Source of the DNA: DATJZH01 sp052146815
GTDB taxonomy: Bacteria; Actinomycetota; Actinomycetes; Streptosporangiales; Streptosporangiaceae
NCBI GenBank assembly: GCA_052146815.1
Contig: JBKQMG010000128.1
Coordinates: forward strand, 1-61,953
Direction: 5' to 3'
DNA length: 61,953 nucleotides
The translations under genes and the position numbers were made by a program. The notes below the pieces were generated by a model, which made no database searches, was not told where the DNA came from, and saw only the letters and a list, made by a program, of their open reading frames with translations. Below, one piece after another: positions 24,938-32,892 of this stretch. Each line of letters starts with the position of its first letter. Positions within the stretch are counted from its first letter, which is position 1.

Positions 24938-26419
24938 CTAGCGGCCGGGGTCACGTATTGCTTTGCGGCGGGCTCCGCTGATGGCGTCGTCGAGGTTGCG
25001 GAGCGTTTCGGTGATGTCCTTGCTGGCTGCATCGACGGACAGCCCGGCGGCGGCCTGCAGGCTGAGACCGACCTGGTACCGGCTCGTGATGATCATGTCG
25101 AGGAGTTCATCGCCGCGGTGTGCCTGATGGGCAACGGCGGCGATGCCGGCCAGGCTGCGGGCTGCCGTAGCGTCCCGGACCGTAGTGAAAGCGAGGCGGC
25201 CGGAAGCTGTCTGGACGGGCGTAAGGCCGATCTCGGCCGGGAACGTGGCCCCGTCTTTTCGCAGCCCGACCAGCCGCGCCCCTGCGCCCATCGGCCGGAT
25301 CCAGGGCGCCGTCGCCCATGCGGCCCGGTGGCGGCGGTGGGCGGCCCGCAGATGCACGGGGATCAGGCACTCAACTGGCTGGCCGTGCAGTTCCGCGGGC
25401 TGGTAGCCGAACATCTCTTCGAATCGCCGGTTGGCGAACACGAGCGTGCCATCGCCGTCCGCCAGTGCTACTCCGTCATTGAATGCGTCGATCATTTCCC
25501 ACACCGCCGCCGACGCGGCGAGTCCGGACCTTGGCTGGGACCTGGCCAGCGAGAACGTGACCGTCGCCCCGGCGCACCGGCCGCCGTTCAGGCGAGGGGA
25601 GATCAGCATGTCGAACCAGCGTGCGGTGCGCGGGCCGTGACAGGGCACCCCGACCCTCAGCGGGCCCGGCAGATCTCCCGTGAGCGCGGCCCGAATGACG
25701 GCGGCGACCTCACGCGCTACCGGATCGTCACCGGCAGCGGCGCAGGCCTCCAGGTACGACATCCCGCTGCCCGTGCGCGCCGGATCACCCCCGTTGGCTT
25801 CTGCGAAGGCACTCCATGCCTGGTTGACCGACACGATCACGCCGTTAAGGTCCAGCAGGGCGACCTCCATGCCGACGTCGGTTTCCGGCCCGGCCCGTCC
25901 GGCTATCTCGCCGCCCACTCCATACTGGGTAGCTGCTCCCGGCAGAATGCTCCTGGCGCTGCGCCCTCCCGGGCCGCCCGCCAGCATGAGCAGGGAACTC
26001 GCGACCGGCACCCGGGCGGCCAGGGCCTCGACGGAGGGGTAGACGGGCACCAGGCGATCGACACCGCTGATGCCCAGAACCTGCCGGACGATCTCGCGAG
26101 CGGCCACCAGCCGCAGCTGCGTGCCGCTGACGGTGGCCCGCTGGTAAGCGCGCGCCACCGCATTCGCGCCCGCCTGGTCACAGGAGATCGTCGCGGTCAT
26201 TTCCGCGATCACCGCTTCGGCGCCCCGGTCAATGACCGAAATCAGCTCCTGGCGGACCTGCCCGGCGTTGGACACATCGATATGCTCCGGCAGCGCCACG
26301 ACCGCTTGCCGCCCGGTCCACTGCACCCGGCAGAGAGACTCAGCCACCCTCAGCGCCCGGGCATGCCGGGCCGTCGGCGGGTGATGAGAGCGCTGCGAAT
26401 CGGCAGGGCGGCTGGGCAT
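24938..26419 (-). CDS. STAS-PAS-PAS signalling protein with vestigial kinase helix
   Basis: 493 residues, cytoplasmic. An anti-sigma-antagonist-like STAS domain (about 30-135) carries VVALPEHIDVSNAGQVRQEL and AGANAVARAYQRA. The first PAS (about 180-290) contains LLDLNGVIVSVNQAWSAFAE. The second PAS (about 310-420) contains ADGDGTLVFANRRFEEMFGY and RKDGATFPAEIGLTPV. The C-terminus (HQAHRGDELLDMIITSRYQV, GLSLQAAAGL) resembles the dimerisation helices of DosS/DevS-like kinases, but the phospho-accepting RDLHD motif and the ATPase domain are absent. It probably relays a signal by protein contact. It has no operon partner. Confidence 0.8.
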   Translation of the reverse strand: MPSRPADSQRSHHPPTARHARALRVAESLCRVQWTGRQAVVALPEHIDVSNAGQVRQELISVIDRGAEAVIAEMTATISCDQAGANAVARAYQRATVSGTQLRLVAAREIVRQVLGISGVDRLVPVYPSVEALAARVPVASSLLMLAGGPGGRSARSILPGAATQYGVGGEIAGRAGPETDVGMEVALLDLNGVIVSVNQAWSAFAEANGGDPARTGSGMSYLEACAAAGDDPVAREVAAVIRAALTGDLPGPLRVGVPCHGPRTARWFDMLISPRLNGGRCAGATVTFSLARSQPRSGLAASAAVWEMIDAFNDGVALADGDGTLVFANRRFEEMFGYQPAELHGQPVECLIPVHLRAAHRRHRAAWATAPWIRPMGAGARLVGLRKDGATFPAEIGLTPVQTASGRLAFTTVRDATAARSLAGIAAVAHQAHRGDELLDMIITSRYQVGLSLQAAAGLSVDAASKDITETLRNLDDAISGARRKAIRDPGR

Positions 26420-26810
26420 GGTGGCGCACCGTGATCCGATCCGGCCGTAACTGGCCGTGCCGCGGCCGGGGTCTGGAGCGACGCGGTCCCTGCGCCCTCG
26501 CTCTGGCCTGCGCAGGTGCCTGGAATGCTAATCGGCCTCTGACGTTACGCTGCTCCTGCGCCCGCGGATAGGCGGCGGGCTAGCTCTTGCCGGCCGCCGG
26601 GGGGCACCGCCGGCGGCCGGAAACCGCTCGGGCACCGGCGTATCGCCGCCGGCTTCGCCGCCCAGACCAGCGCCTGCACCTCCCCCGCGGCCAGGAATGT
26701 CACACCACGCACGGGTTCTCAGGACGGCAGCGGAGGGTTATAGTCGCCGGACCGGCGCAGCCGCAGGGGGCATGGTTCAGCGCGGCCGCCGCGGGGGCAG
26801 GGGGCAGGCA
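26420..26810. other. Intergenic region, no gene recognised
   Basis: 391 bp between the divergent STAS/PAS gene and the membrane-protein operon. Short frames exist, none convincing. It should contain both promoters; none was assigned with confidence. Confidence 0.4.
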
Positions 26811-27419
26811 GTGACGCAGCAGATCGCCGCGGTTCCGGCAGGCGCGCAAAGCGCTACCGCAGCGCGGCCAGATTTCGAGATCGTGCCGGTCCGGGGCCTG
26901 ATCATCGTGGCCGTGGTCCTGGCGGGCCTGGTCGCCGTGGTCGCCACCGGCACGCCATGGGGAATTGACTTCTTCCATGTCGTCGGCGGCGGCATGTGGA
27001 CCGCTCTGGACTTGTTCCTCGGCTTCGTGCTCGGCCCGGTCCTCGGACGGCTGTCGATCCCGGCGAGGGTAGAGGTCACCACCCGCCTGATGCCGAAGAT
27101 GCTGCTGATCATGCCGACCGTGGTCGTCTGCACGCTTGCGGCCGGCTGGCAGCTGGCCCTGCACACAGGTGACATCAGCAGCTCTTACTCCCACCATGGC
27201 TGGCTGGTGGCATCGATGATCATCGTCGCCGTCATGGCCGTGGTCGCGCTCGGCATTCTCGAGCCGGCCAACCTGGCGGTGCTCTTCGAGCTGAAGAAAC
27301 CGAGCCCGGACGGCCGGGTTATCGCCCGGCTGATGCGCCGTTTCATCTACTCGGCGGCCATCACGGGAGCGATGCAGGTAGCGACCCTGGTGATCATGAC
27401 GAGGCTGGCCACAGCATGA
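26811..27419 (+). CDS. Integral membrane protein, first of a coupled pair
   Basis: 202 residues. A short cytoplasmic tail is followed by about five transmembrane segments: VRGLIIVAVVLAGLVAVVAT, then one with FFHVVGGGMWTALDLFLGFV, then MLLIMPTVVVCTLAAGWQLA, then WLVASMIIVAVMAVVALGIL and a final helix. The H-x2-GG-MW pattern recalls heme or quinone membrane proteins such as CopD/DUF2269 types, but this is only a resemblance. GTG 26811 is chosen for its RBS (AGGGGGCAGG) and because upstream residues are non-conserved Arg/Gly-rich. The stop overlaps the next start (ATGA). Function unknown. Confidence 0.75.
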   Translation: MTQQIAAVPAGAQSATAARPDFEIVPVRGLIIVAVVLAGLVAVVATGTPWGIDFFHVVGGGMWTALDLFLGFVLGPVLGRLSIPARVEVTTRLMPKMLLIMPTVVVCTLAAGWQLALHTGDISSSYSHHGWLVASMIIVAVMAVVALGILEPANLAVLFELKKPSPDGRVIARLMRRFIYSAAITGAMQVATLVIMTRLATA

Positions 27420-27868
27420 CCAGCGCCCTCGCCCGCCAGGCGCCCGCCCAGAGCCTCGCCGACCGCAGGCTGCCGCCGGTCGCCGAGATCGCGGTCGCCT
27501 CGATCGCGCTGATGCTGACTGGCGGCATCTACCTGGCAGCGCAGCTGCCAGGGCACCCGGCCCTGGTCCTGCCGGTCGCCCTGGTCATCGCCGGCGCCCT
27601 GCTGACCACGGCCGCCCTGGTGCTGCTCAGCCGCATCAGGCCGTTTGCCTGGCGGACGTTCTTCCTCGTTTTCCGCTGGGGCCTGGCTGCCTACCTGGTC
27701 ATCGCCGGGCTGCTCGGGTACGTGTTCATCCACGACCACACACCAGGCACCGTGATGGCGGTCCTCGCTGCCACGCTCGCGGTATTCGCCCTCGACGTCC
27801 CGGTCATCCTCGCCTTCACCGTCGCGCGGTTCCAGGAACCCGGACAGGACCGGCAGCCCAGCAGCTGA
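27416..27868 (+). CDS. Integral membrane protein, second of a coupled pair
   Basis: 150 residues with four predicted transmembrane helices (about 24-43, 50-70, 84-103, 112-136). The motif WRTFFLVFRWGLAAYLVIAG lies in the centre and the C-terminus is polar. It is translationally coupled to the upstream gene by ATGA, so the two probably form one membrane complex. No catalytic motif is seen and the family is not recognised. Confidence 0.72.
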   Translation: MTSALARQAPAQSLADRRLPPVAEIAVASIALMLTGGIYLAAQLPGHPALVLPVALVIAGALLTTAALVLLSRIRPFAWRTFFLVFRWGLAAYLVIAGLLGYVFIHDHTPGTVMAVLAATLAVFALDVPVILAFTVARFQEPGQDRQPSS

Positions 27869-27890
27869 CCGGGCCTGGCCGGGCGGCTCG

Positions 27891-28124
27891 TCACCGGATC
27901 AGAGTCCGGGCCACGGCCCCCTCGATCTTCGCGAGTGCGATCAGCAGCGCGGCGGCGGCGGTGCCGCTGCCCCGATCCGCCGCCTCCAGCTCGGCCAGCG
28001 CCGCGCGGGCGATGGCCCGGGCCAGCCAGGGATCTCCCGCGTCGAGCACGGCCAGTGCCCGGTCTCGCAGGATCAGCGCATGCCCGGCGGCGCAGCAGTA
28101 CAGCTCGGACAACGAAACCGCCAC
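27891..28124 (-). CDS. Small hypothetical protein (77 aa)
   Basis: Predicted all-helical, Ala/Leu-rich soluble protein starting MAVSLSELYCCAAGHALILR with a GTG codon. It has no signal peptide or known motif. It sits between a convergent membrane operon and the glmS leader region. A weak GGTGAG lies before the start. The coherent composition and lack of a better frame favour a real gene, but it could be spurious. Confidence 0.45.
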   Translation of the reverse strand: MAVSLSELYCCAAGHALILRDRALAVLDAGDPWLARAIARAALAELEAADRGSGTAAAALLIALAKIEGAVARTLIR

Positions 28125-28287
28125 CTCACCGCCCGCTCGCTTATGTGCTCGCCGACCGCAATCCGGCCGGCTGCCTGCCTGGCAGAACGGGTCCGGGCGC
28201 GCCTCGGTTCACGGGCCAGGGACACCGGCGATGAGCCCCCGCCGGACACGAAGAGGAGTGATCGCCCCGTTTTGTCGATTTATCCCT

Positions 28288-28317
28288 AACTTCCTGCCCG
28301 ATATCGGGCAGGAAGTT
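28288..28317. promoter_or_regulatory. 30-bp perfect palindrome upstream of the small gene-glmS unit
   Basis: Two perfect 15-bp arms (AACTTCCTGCCCGAT and its complement) meet with no loop. The right end overlaps TTGGCA (28316-28321), a candidate -35. This is what a dimeric repressor operator would look like. As RNA it would form a 13-bp stem with a 4-nt loop, so an attenuator or terminator is the alternative. Confidence 0.65.
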
Positions 28318-28345
28318 GGCACTGGATCGCAGAAGACAGCACGAT
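28316..28345 (+). promoter_or_regulatory. Candidate promoter for the 28352 gene and glmS
   Basis: TTGGCA (28316-28321), an 18-bp spacer, and CACGAT (28340-28345). The -10 ends 6 nt before GTG 28352, compatible with a leaderless mRNA. The -10 is weak. Confidence 0.4.
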
Positions 28346-28351
28346 AGGTCG

Positions 28352-28612
28352 GTGCACGATCCCGACCTCACCGACCGGATCGCGGCTTCGGCGGGCCTGG
28401 CGCCCGCCGAGGCGGCCCGGGTCGTGGCGGACGTCCTCGCCTGGTACCACGAACCGGCCGAGAGCTTCGTCCGGCGTCGTCACGCCTTCCACCAGCTGCA
28501 CGGAAAGCGCAACGCCGAGATCTTCGCGCTCATCGCCGCGGAACTGGCCGACCGGGTCGTCGCGGCACCCCGCCTGTCCGAACGTCAGTTGCGTCGTATC
28601 GTCTACGGCTGA
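28352..28612 (+). CDS. Conserved small protein upstream of glmS
   Basis: 86 residues, no membrane segment. The N-terminal helical part DLTDRIAASAGLAPAEAARV resembles the helix-turn region of HU-like proteins but no DNA-binding beta arm follows. The C-terminal half has RRRHAFHQLHGKRNAEIFAL and ends LSERQLRRIVYG. GTG 28352 is chosen because the residues before it look non-coding and a -10 is correctly placed. It is 27 bp before glmS and likely cotranscribed with it. Function unknown; a glmS-linked role is inference only. Confidence 0.65.
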   Translation: MHDPDLTDRIAASAGLAPAEAARVVADVLAWYHEPAESFVRRRHAFHQLHGKRNAEIFALIAAELADRVVAAPRLSERQLRRIVYG

Positions 28613-28639
28613 GCACCGGCCGGAACCAGGAGCGTCTAC

Positions 28640-30457
28640 ATGTGCGGAATCGTCGGCTACATCGGCAGCCAGAAGGCCGTCCCGATTCTCGTCGAGGGCC
28701 TGTCGCGGCTGGAATACCGCGGCTATGACTCGGCGGGCATCGCGGTCCTCGGCGCCACGGGCACACAGGTCTTCCGCAAGGTCGGCCGGGTGCGCGACCT
28801 GGAAGCATCGCTGCCGAAGCGGCTCACCGGCAAGGTCGGCATCGGGCATACGCGCTGGGCCACCCACGGCCCGGCCACCGAGGAGAACGCTCATCCGCAG
28901 ATCAGCGAGGACGGCCGGATCAGCGTCGTCCACAACGGGATCATCGACAACGCGGCCACCCTGCGCGAGCGCCTTGAGGCCAGGGGCGTGAAGTTCTCCT
29001 CCGACACCGACACCGAGGTCATCGCCCACCTGGTGGCCATGTCGGGGGCCAGCACGCTGGAAGGCGCCGTCCTCGACGCTCTGTCCAAGGTCACCGGGAC
29101 CTGGGCGCTGGCCGTCATGGACACCGAGCGCCCGGACCGGCTCGTGGCCGCCCGTAACGGCTCGCCGCTGATTCTCGGCGTCGGCGACCACGAGATGTTC
29201 ATCGCCAGTGACCTCTCCGCCCTCGTCCGGCACACCACCTCGGTGGTCCACCTCGACGACGGCGAGCTGGCGACGGTCACCGCGGCCGGGTTCCGCACGT
29301 TCAGCCGGGAGCAGGAGAACACCGCCAAGGCGCCCACGAGCATCGACCTCGACATCGAGGACGTCGACCTGGCCGAGCATCAGCACTACATGCACAAGGA
29401 GATCTTCGAGCAGCCGTACTCCATCGAGCGGATGCTGCGGGGCCGGCTGGACGACCGGTTCGGCACGGCGCGGCTGGACGGGCTCAATCTCGGCCCGCGG
29501 GAGCTGCGCGGCTTCCGCCGGGTGAAGATTCTCGGCTGCGGCTCGGCGTATTACGCCGGGCAGATCGGCGCTTCGATGATCGAGGAGCTGGCCCGGGTCC
29601 CCGCCGACGCGGAACCGGCCTCGGAGTTCCGCTACCGGAACCCGATCATCGAGCCCGACACCCTCTACATCGCCGTCAGCCAGTCCGGCGAGACCGCCGA
29701 CACCGCGTTCGCCGTGCAGGAAGTCAAGCGCAAGGGCGGCCAGATCGTGGGCCTGGTCAATGTGGTGGGATCCACGATCGCCCGCGACAGCGACGGCGGG
29801 ATCTACCTGCACGCCGGGCCGGAAGTCGCGGTCGCCTCGACGAAGGCGCTCACGCACATGGCCATCGGGTTCGCGATGCTCGCCCTGGCTCTCGGCCGGG
29901 TCCGCGACCTGTCCATCAGTGACGGCCAGCGGATCATCGCCGGGCTGCGGAGCCTGCCCGGCCAGATCAAGGAGATCCTCAGCGACGAACCGCACATTGC
30001 CGAGGTCGCCCGCGGCCTGGCAGGCGCGCAGAGCCTGTTCTTCATCGGCCGGGTCCGCGGCTTCCCGGTCGCCCGCGAGGGCGCCCAGAAGTTCAAGGAG
30101 GTCTCCTACCGGCACGCCGAGGCCTATCAGACCAGCGAGCTCAAGCACGGCCCGCTCGCGCTGATCGACGAGAACATGCCGACTGTGGCGATCCTGCCCG
30201 ACGACGAGCTCGCCGACCGCAACCTCGGGGCCATCCAGCAGGTGACCGCCCGCAACGGGCCCGTCGTGGCCATTACGCACGCCGGTGTCATCGACGATCC
30301 GCGCATTCCGCAGATCATCGTGCCCAGGAACGAGCCCGAGCTCGACCCGATCCTGCTGACCGTCCCGCTTCAGCTGCTCGCCTACCACGCTGCCCTGGCG
30401 CTCGGTCTCGACATCGACAAGCCGCGCAACCTCGCCAAGTCCGTAACCGTCGAGTAG
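28640..30457 (+). CDS. glmS: Glutamine--fructose-6-phosphate aminotransferase (isomerizing)
   Basis: Makes glucosamine-6-phosphate from fructose-6-phosphate and glutamine, the first step to UDP-GlcNAc. 605 residues. The class II glutaminase domain starts with the nucleophile Cys2 (MCGIVGYIGSQKAVPILVEG), then LEYRGYDSAG and GIGHTRWATHG. The isomerase half has two SIS domains: ILGCGSAYYAG with AVSQSGETADT, and a second around SYRHAEAYQTSELKHGPLAL. It ends with the classical DIDKPRNLAKSVTVE. The RBS AGGAG lies 8 nt before the ATG. No glmS ribozyme was seen in the 27-bp gap upstream. Confidence 0.97.
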   Translation: MCGIVGYIGSQKAVPILVEGLSRLEYRGYDSAGIAVLGATGTQVFRKVGRVRDLEASLPKRLTGKVGIGHTRWATHGPATEENAHPQISEDGRISVVHNGIIDNAATLRERLEARGVKFSSDTDTEVIAHLVAMSGASTLEGAVLDALSKVTGTWALAVMDTERPDRLVAARNGSPLILGVGDHEMFIASDLSALVRHTTSVVHLDDGELATVTAAGFRTFSREQENTAKAPTSIDLDIEDVDLAEHQHYMHKEIFEQPYSIERMLRGRLDDRFGTARLDGLNLGPRELRGFRRVKILGCGSAYYAGQIGASMIEELARVPADAEPASEFRYRNPIIEPDTLYIAVSQSGETADTAFAVQEVKRKGGQIVGLVNVVGSTIARDSDGGIYLHAGPEVAVASTKALTHMAIGFAMLALALGRVRDLSISDGQRIIAGLRSLPGQIKEILSDEPHIAEVARGLAGAQSLFFIGRVRGFPVAREGAQKFKEVSYRHAEAYQTSELKHGPLALIDENMPTVAILPDDELADRNLGAIQQVTARNGPVVAITHAGVIDDPRIPQIIVPRNEPELDPILLTVPLQLLAYHAALALGLDIDKPRNLAKSVTVE

Positions 30458-30465
30458 CGGCGGCT

Positions 30466-30490
30466 GCCGGACCTCAGCCGGTGGTCCGGC
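30466..30490. terminator. Bidirectional terminator between glmS and the thioesterase gene
   Basis: 8-bp perfect stem GCCGGACC/GGTCCGGC around a 9-nt loop at the junction of convergent genes. It overlaps the last codons of the minus-strand gene. Confidence 0.65.
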
Positions 30491-30893
30491 TCCGGCCGCG
30501 GAACTCGGCCACCACCTCATCGCCGCGGCGGACGGTGACGTCGTAGATGCCGCTGCGGCCGAACCGGACCCGTTCGGTCGCGGTCGCCACCAGGACGTCG
30601 CCCTCGCGCACCGGCGCCACGAAGGTGACCTCGGCCCCCGCGGCCACCGTCACCGGCCCGTGGCTGTTGCACGCGCACCCGAACGCCGTGTCGGCCAGCG
30701 TGAACACGTATCCGCCATGAGCGATGCCGTGCCCGTTGACCATCGAGCGACGGACGGTCATGCGCACGACCGCATCGCCGGCGCTGGCCTCGATCAGCTC
30801 CATGCCGAGCGCGGCGGACGCCTGGTCGGCCGCGAACATCGCGGCGGCCGGATCGGCCGGATAGTCCTGCGGTGATGACGGCGGGGATGGCAT
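30474..30893 (-). CDS. paaI: PaaI-type hotdog-fold acyl-CoA thioesterase
   Basis: 139 residues, single hotdog domain. The key motif VNGHGIAHGGYVFTLADTAF contains the catalytic Gly/Asp region of PaaI. ACNSHGPVTVAAGAEVTF and VRFGRSGIYDVTVRRGD also match hydroxyphenylacetyl-CoA thioesterase. No other phenylacetate genes are nearby, so it may act as a general hydroxylated-acyl-CoA scavenger. ATG 30893 is set by a leaderless arrangement: TAGCAT (30901-30906, minus strand) ends 7 nt upstream, with no RBS. Longer open-frame starts upstream run into non-coding sequence. Confidence 0.85.
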   Translation of the reverse strand: MPSPPSSPQDYPADPAAAMFAADQASAALGMELIEASAGDAVVRMTVRRSMVNGHGIAHGGYVFTLADTAFGCACNSHGPVTVAAGAEVTFVAPVREGDVLVATATERVRFGRSGIYDVTVRRGDEVVAEFRGRSRTTG

Positions 30894-30900
30894 GCCCGGA

Positions 30901-30906
30901 ATGCTA
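30901..30906 (-). promoter_or_regulatory. -10 element of the paaI gene
   Basis: TAGCAT on the minus strand ends 7 nt before ATG 30893. It fits the leaderless pattern seen elsewhere in the window. Confidence 0.45.
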
Positions 30907-30995
30907 CGGCGCGCGGGGCGGCGGGCAGCGGACTGCCCGCAAGTCGCCTCGAGAGCGCCGGTAGGCCCGCCAGGAACATGGGTAACTAGCTGATC

Positions 30996-32279
30996 ATGGC
31001 TTCTTACCGCCAGCCGGGCACGGTCCTGTCGGACCTGACCTTCACGGTGCCGCTCGACCATGGGCAGCCAGGCGGCGAGCAGATCGAGCTGTTCGCCAGG
31101 GAAGTGGTGGCGACGGAGAACGTCGCCGCGGATCTGCCCTGGCTGCTGTTCCTGCAGGGCGGTCCCGGCATGCCGGCGCCGCGGCCGCTCGGACGCGACA
31201 GCTGGCTGGACCGCGCCCTGCGCGGCTACCGGGTACTGCTGCTCGACCAGCGCGGCACCGGCCGGTCCTCCCCGGTCAGCTGGCGGACGCTGGCCGGCCG
31301 CGGCCGCGCCGCGGCCCAGGCCGACTACCTGGCGAACTTCCGGGCCGACTCGATTGTCGCTGACGCAGAGCTGATCCGCCGCGAGCTGACCGGCGACCGG
31401 CCGTGGAGCGTGCTCGGGCAGAGCTTCGGCGGCTTCGCCACCGTCAGCTACCTGTCGCGGGCACCCGAGGGCATCCGGGAGGCGTTCATCACCGGCGGCC
31501 TGCCGGGGCTGGACGCCACGGCCGATGATGTCTACCGGGCCACCTATCCGCTGGTGGCGGCCCGGAACACGGCCCACTACGAGCGCTATCCGCAGGACGT
31601 GGCCCAGGTCAGCCGGATCGCCGAGCACCTGGCGGCCGTCAAAGTCAGCCTGCCGGGCGGCGGGGCACTCACCGTCGAGGCATTCCAGTCACTGGGGATC
31701 ATGCTGGGCTCCAGCACCGGGAGCCACCAGCTGCACTACCTGATCGAGAATCCGTTTACGGGCCGGGAGCTGAGCGACGCGTTCCTGCAGCAGGTCCAGG
31801 AGCGCCTGACGTTCGCCGCGGGGCCGCTGTACGCGATTCTGCACGAGGCCTGCATGGCTCAGGGCCCGGCGACCCGGTGGGCCGCGCAGCGGATCCGGGC
31901 CGAATTCGCGGAGTTCTCGGCGGCCGCCGCCCTCGACGCCGGCGCCCCGGTGCTGTTCACCGGCGAGATGATCTACCCGTGGATGTTCGAGACAGATCCG
32001 GTGCTGCGCCCGGCCGCCGAGGCGGCACAGCTCATTGCCGAGCGCGAAGCCTGGCCGCGGCTTTACGACAGCGCCGTCCTCGCCGCTAACGATGTACCGG
32101 TCGCGGCCGCGATCTACTACGACGACCTGTACGTCCCGCAGCAGTTCTCCATCCCGACCGCCCGCGCAATCCGCGGCCTGAAGCCCTGGGTGACCAGCGA
32201 ATACCACCACGACGGGCTGCGGGTCAGCGGCGGGGCCGTGCTCGACCGGCTGATCAGCCTGGCCCGCGGAACCGCGTAG
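30996..32279 (+). CDS. pip: Alpha/beta hydrolase, prolyl aminopeptidase family (S33)
   Basis: Releases N-terminal proline or similar residues from peptides. 427 residues, cytoplasmic (no signal peptide). LLFLQGGPGMPAPRPLGRDS holds the GGPG oxyanion motif, and LLLDQRGTGRSSPVS follows. SVLGQSFGGFATVSYLSRAP carries the nucleophile Ser in GQSFGG. A helical cap occupies about 190-330. The acid and base appear near VLFTGEMIYPWMFETD and SEYHHDGLRVSG. The length matches the larger proline iminopeptidases. It is not clearly in an operon. Confidence 0.85.
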   Translation: MASYRQPGTVLSDLTFTVPLDHGQPGGEQIELFAREVVATENVAADLPWLLFLQGGPGMPAPRPLGRDSWLDRALRGYRVLLLDQRGTGRSSPVSWRTLAGRGRAAAQADYLANFRADSIVADAELIRRELTGDRPWSVLGQSFGGFATVSYLSRAPEGIREAFITGGLPGLDATADDVYRATYPLVAARNTAHYERYPQDVAQVSRIAEHLAAVKVSLPGGGALTVEAFQSLGIMLGSSTGSHQLHYLIENPFTGRELSDAFLQQVQERLTFAAGPLYAILHEACMAQGPATRWAAQRIRAEFAEFSAAAALDAGAPVLFTGEMIYPWMFETDPVLRPAAEAAQLIAEREAWPRLYDSAVLAANDVPVAAAIYYDDLYVPQQFSIPTARAIRGLKPWVTSEYHHDGLRVSGGAVLDRLISLARGTA

Positions 32280-32343
32280 GGCCGGCCTGCCCGCGTGAGC
32301 TTCCGGGGCCCGCGGGGAGCGCCCCTGGCCCGTGGCGAGCGCC

Positions 32344-32349
32344 TAGGCT
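32344..32349 (+). promoter_or_regulatory. -10 element of the Nudix gene
   Basis: TAGGCT ends 6 nt before GTG 32356; no RBS is present. Leaderless pattern. Confidence 0.5.
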
Positions 32350-32355
32350 GAGCCG

Positions 32356-32832
32356 GTGCTCATCAGAACATGCCTGTGCCTGATTACCCGCGACACCGCG
32401 GCCGGCCCCCAGGTGCTGCTCGGGCTGAAGAAGACCGGCTTCGGCGCCGGCAAGTGGGTCGGCCTCGGCGGCCACATTGAGGAGGGCGAGAAGCCCGTGA
32501 CGGCCGCCGTCCGCGAGGTCATGGAGGAATCGGGCCTGCTGGTGTTCCCCGACGCGCTCGAGCACGTCGCGGCGATCACCTTCCGGTTCCCGGCCAGGCC
32601 CGGCTGGGATCAGACGGCCGACGTCTTCCTGACCGCCGTCTACCAGGGCGACCCTGCCGAATCCGAGGAGATATCGCCCCGCTGGTTCGGCCAGGACGCC
32701 CTGCCGTTCGCCGGCATGTGGGATGACGCCCGGTACTGGATGCCGCTGGCGCTGGCCGGGCAGCACGTCGACGTGACAGTCACCTTCGCCGACGACTGCG
32801 CGACGGTGGCCCGCATCGAGCCGCCCCTGTAG
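32356..32832 (+). CDS. Nudix hydrolase, MTH1/8-oxo-dGTPase-like
   Basis: 158 residues. The complete Nudix box GX5EX7REUXEEXGU reads from GHIEEGEKPVTAAVREVMEE to SGL. The substrate-side features WVGLGGHIEEG and EISPRWFGQDALPFAGMWDD resemble human MTH1 and bacterial homologues that remove oxidised purine dNTPs. The C-terminal Trp-Asp-Asp motif is the region that recognises 8-oxo-purines in MTH1. The start is GTG 32356. Sanitation of the nucleotide pool is the likely role; other NTP substrates are possible. Confidence 0.85.
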   Translation: MLIRTCLCLITRDTAAGPQVLLGLKKTGFGAGKWVGLGGHIEEGEKPVTAAVREVMEESGLLVFPDALEHVAAITFRFPARPGWDQTADVFLTAVYQGDPAESEEISPRWFGQDALPFAGMWDDARYWMPLALAGQHVDVTVTFADDCATVARIEPPL

Positions 32833-32892
32833 GGGGCCGCGGCCTCGCCGTTGGCCAGGCCGGCGCCGCTCATTCCGGGGAAGGAGCAGCAC

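Noticed and set aside
26587..26814. 75-codon frame before the membrane operon
   Set aside because: No RBS, Arg/His/Pro-rich composition, and it overlaps the better-supported GTG start.
28612..28640. glmS ribozyme upstream of glmS
   Set aside because: The gap is only 27 bp and lacks the ribozyme core; the organism type also makes it unlikely.
28286..30520. Minus-strand frame of 744 codons opposite glmS
   Set aside because: Shadow of glmS caused by GC-rich third positions. The plus strand has the complete enzyme with RBS.
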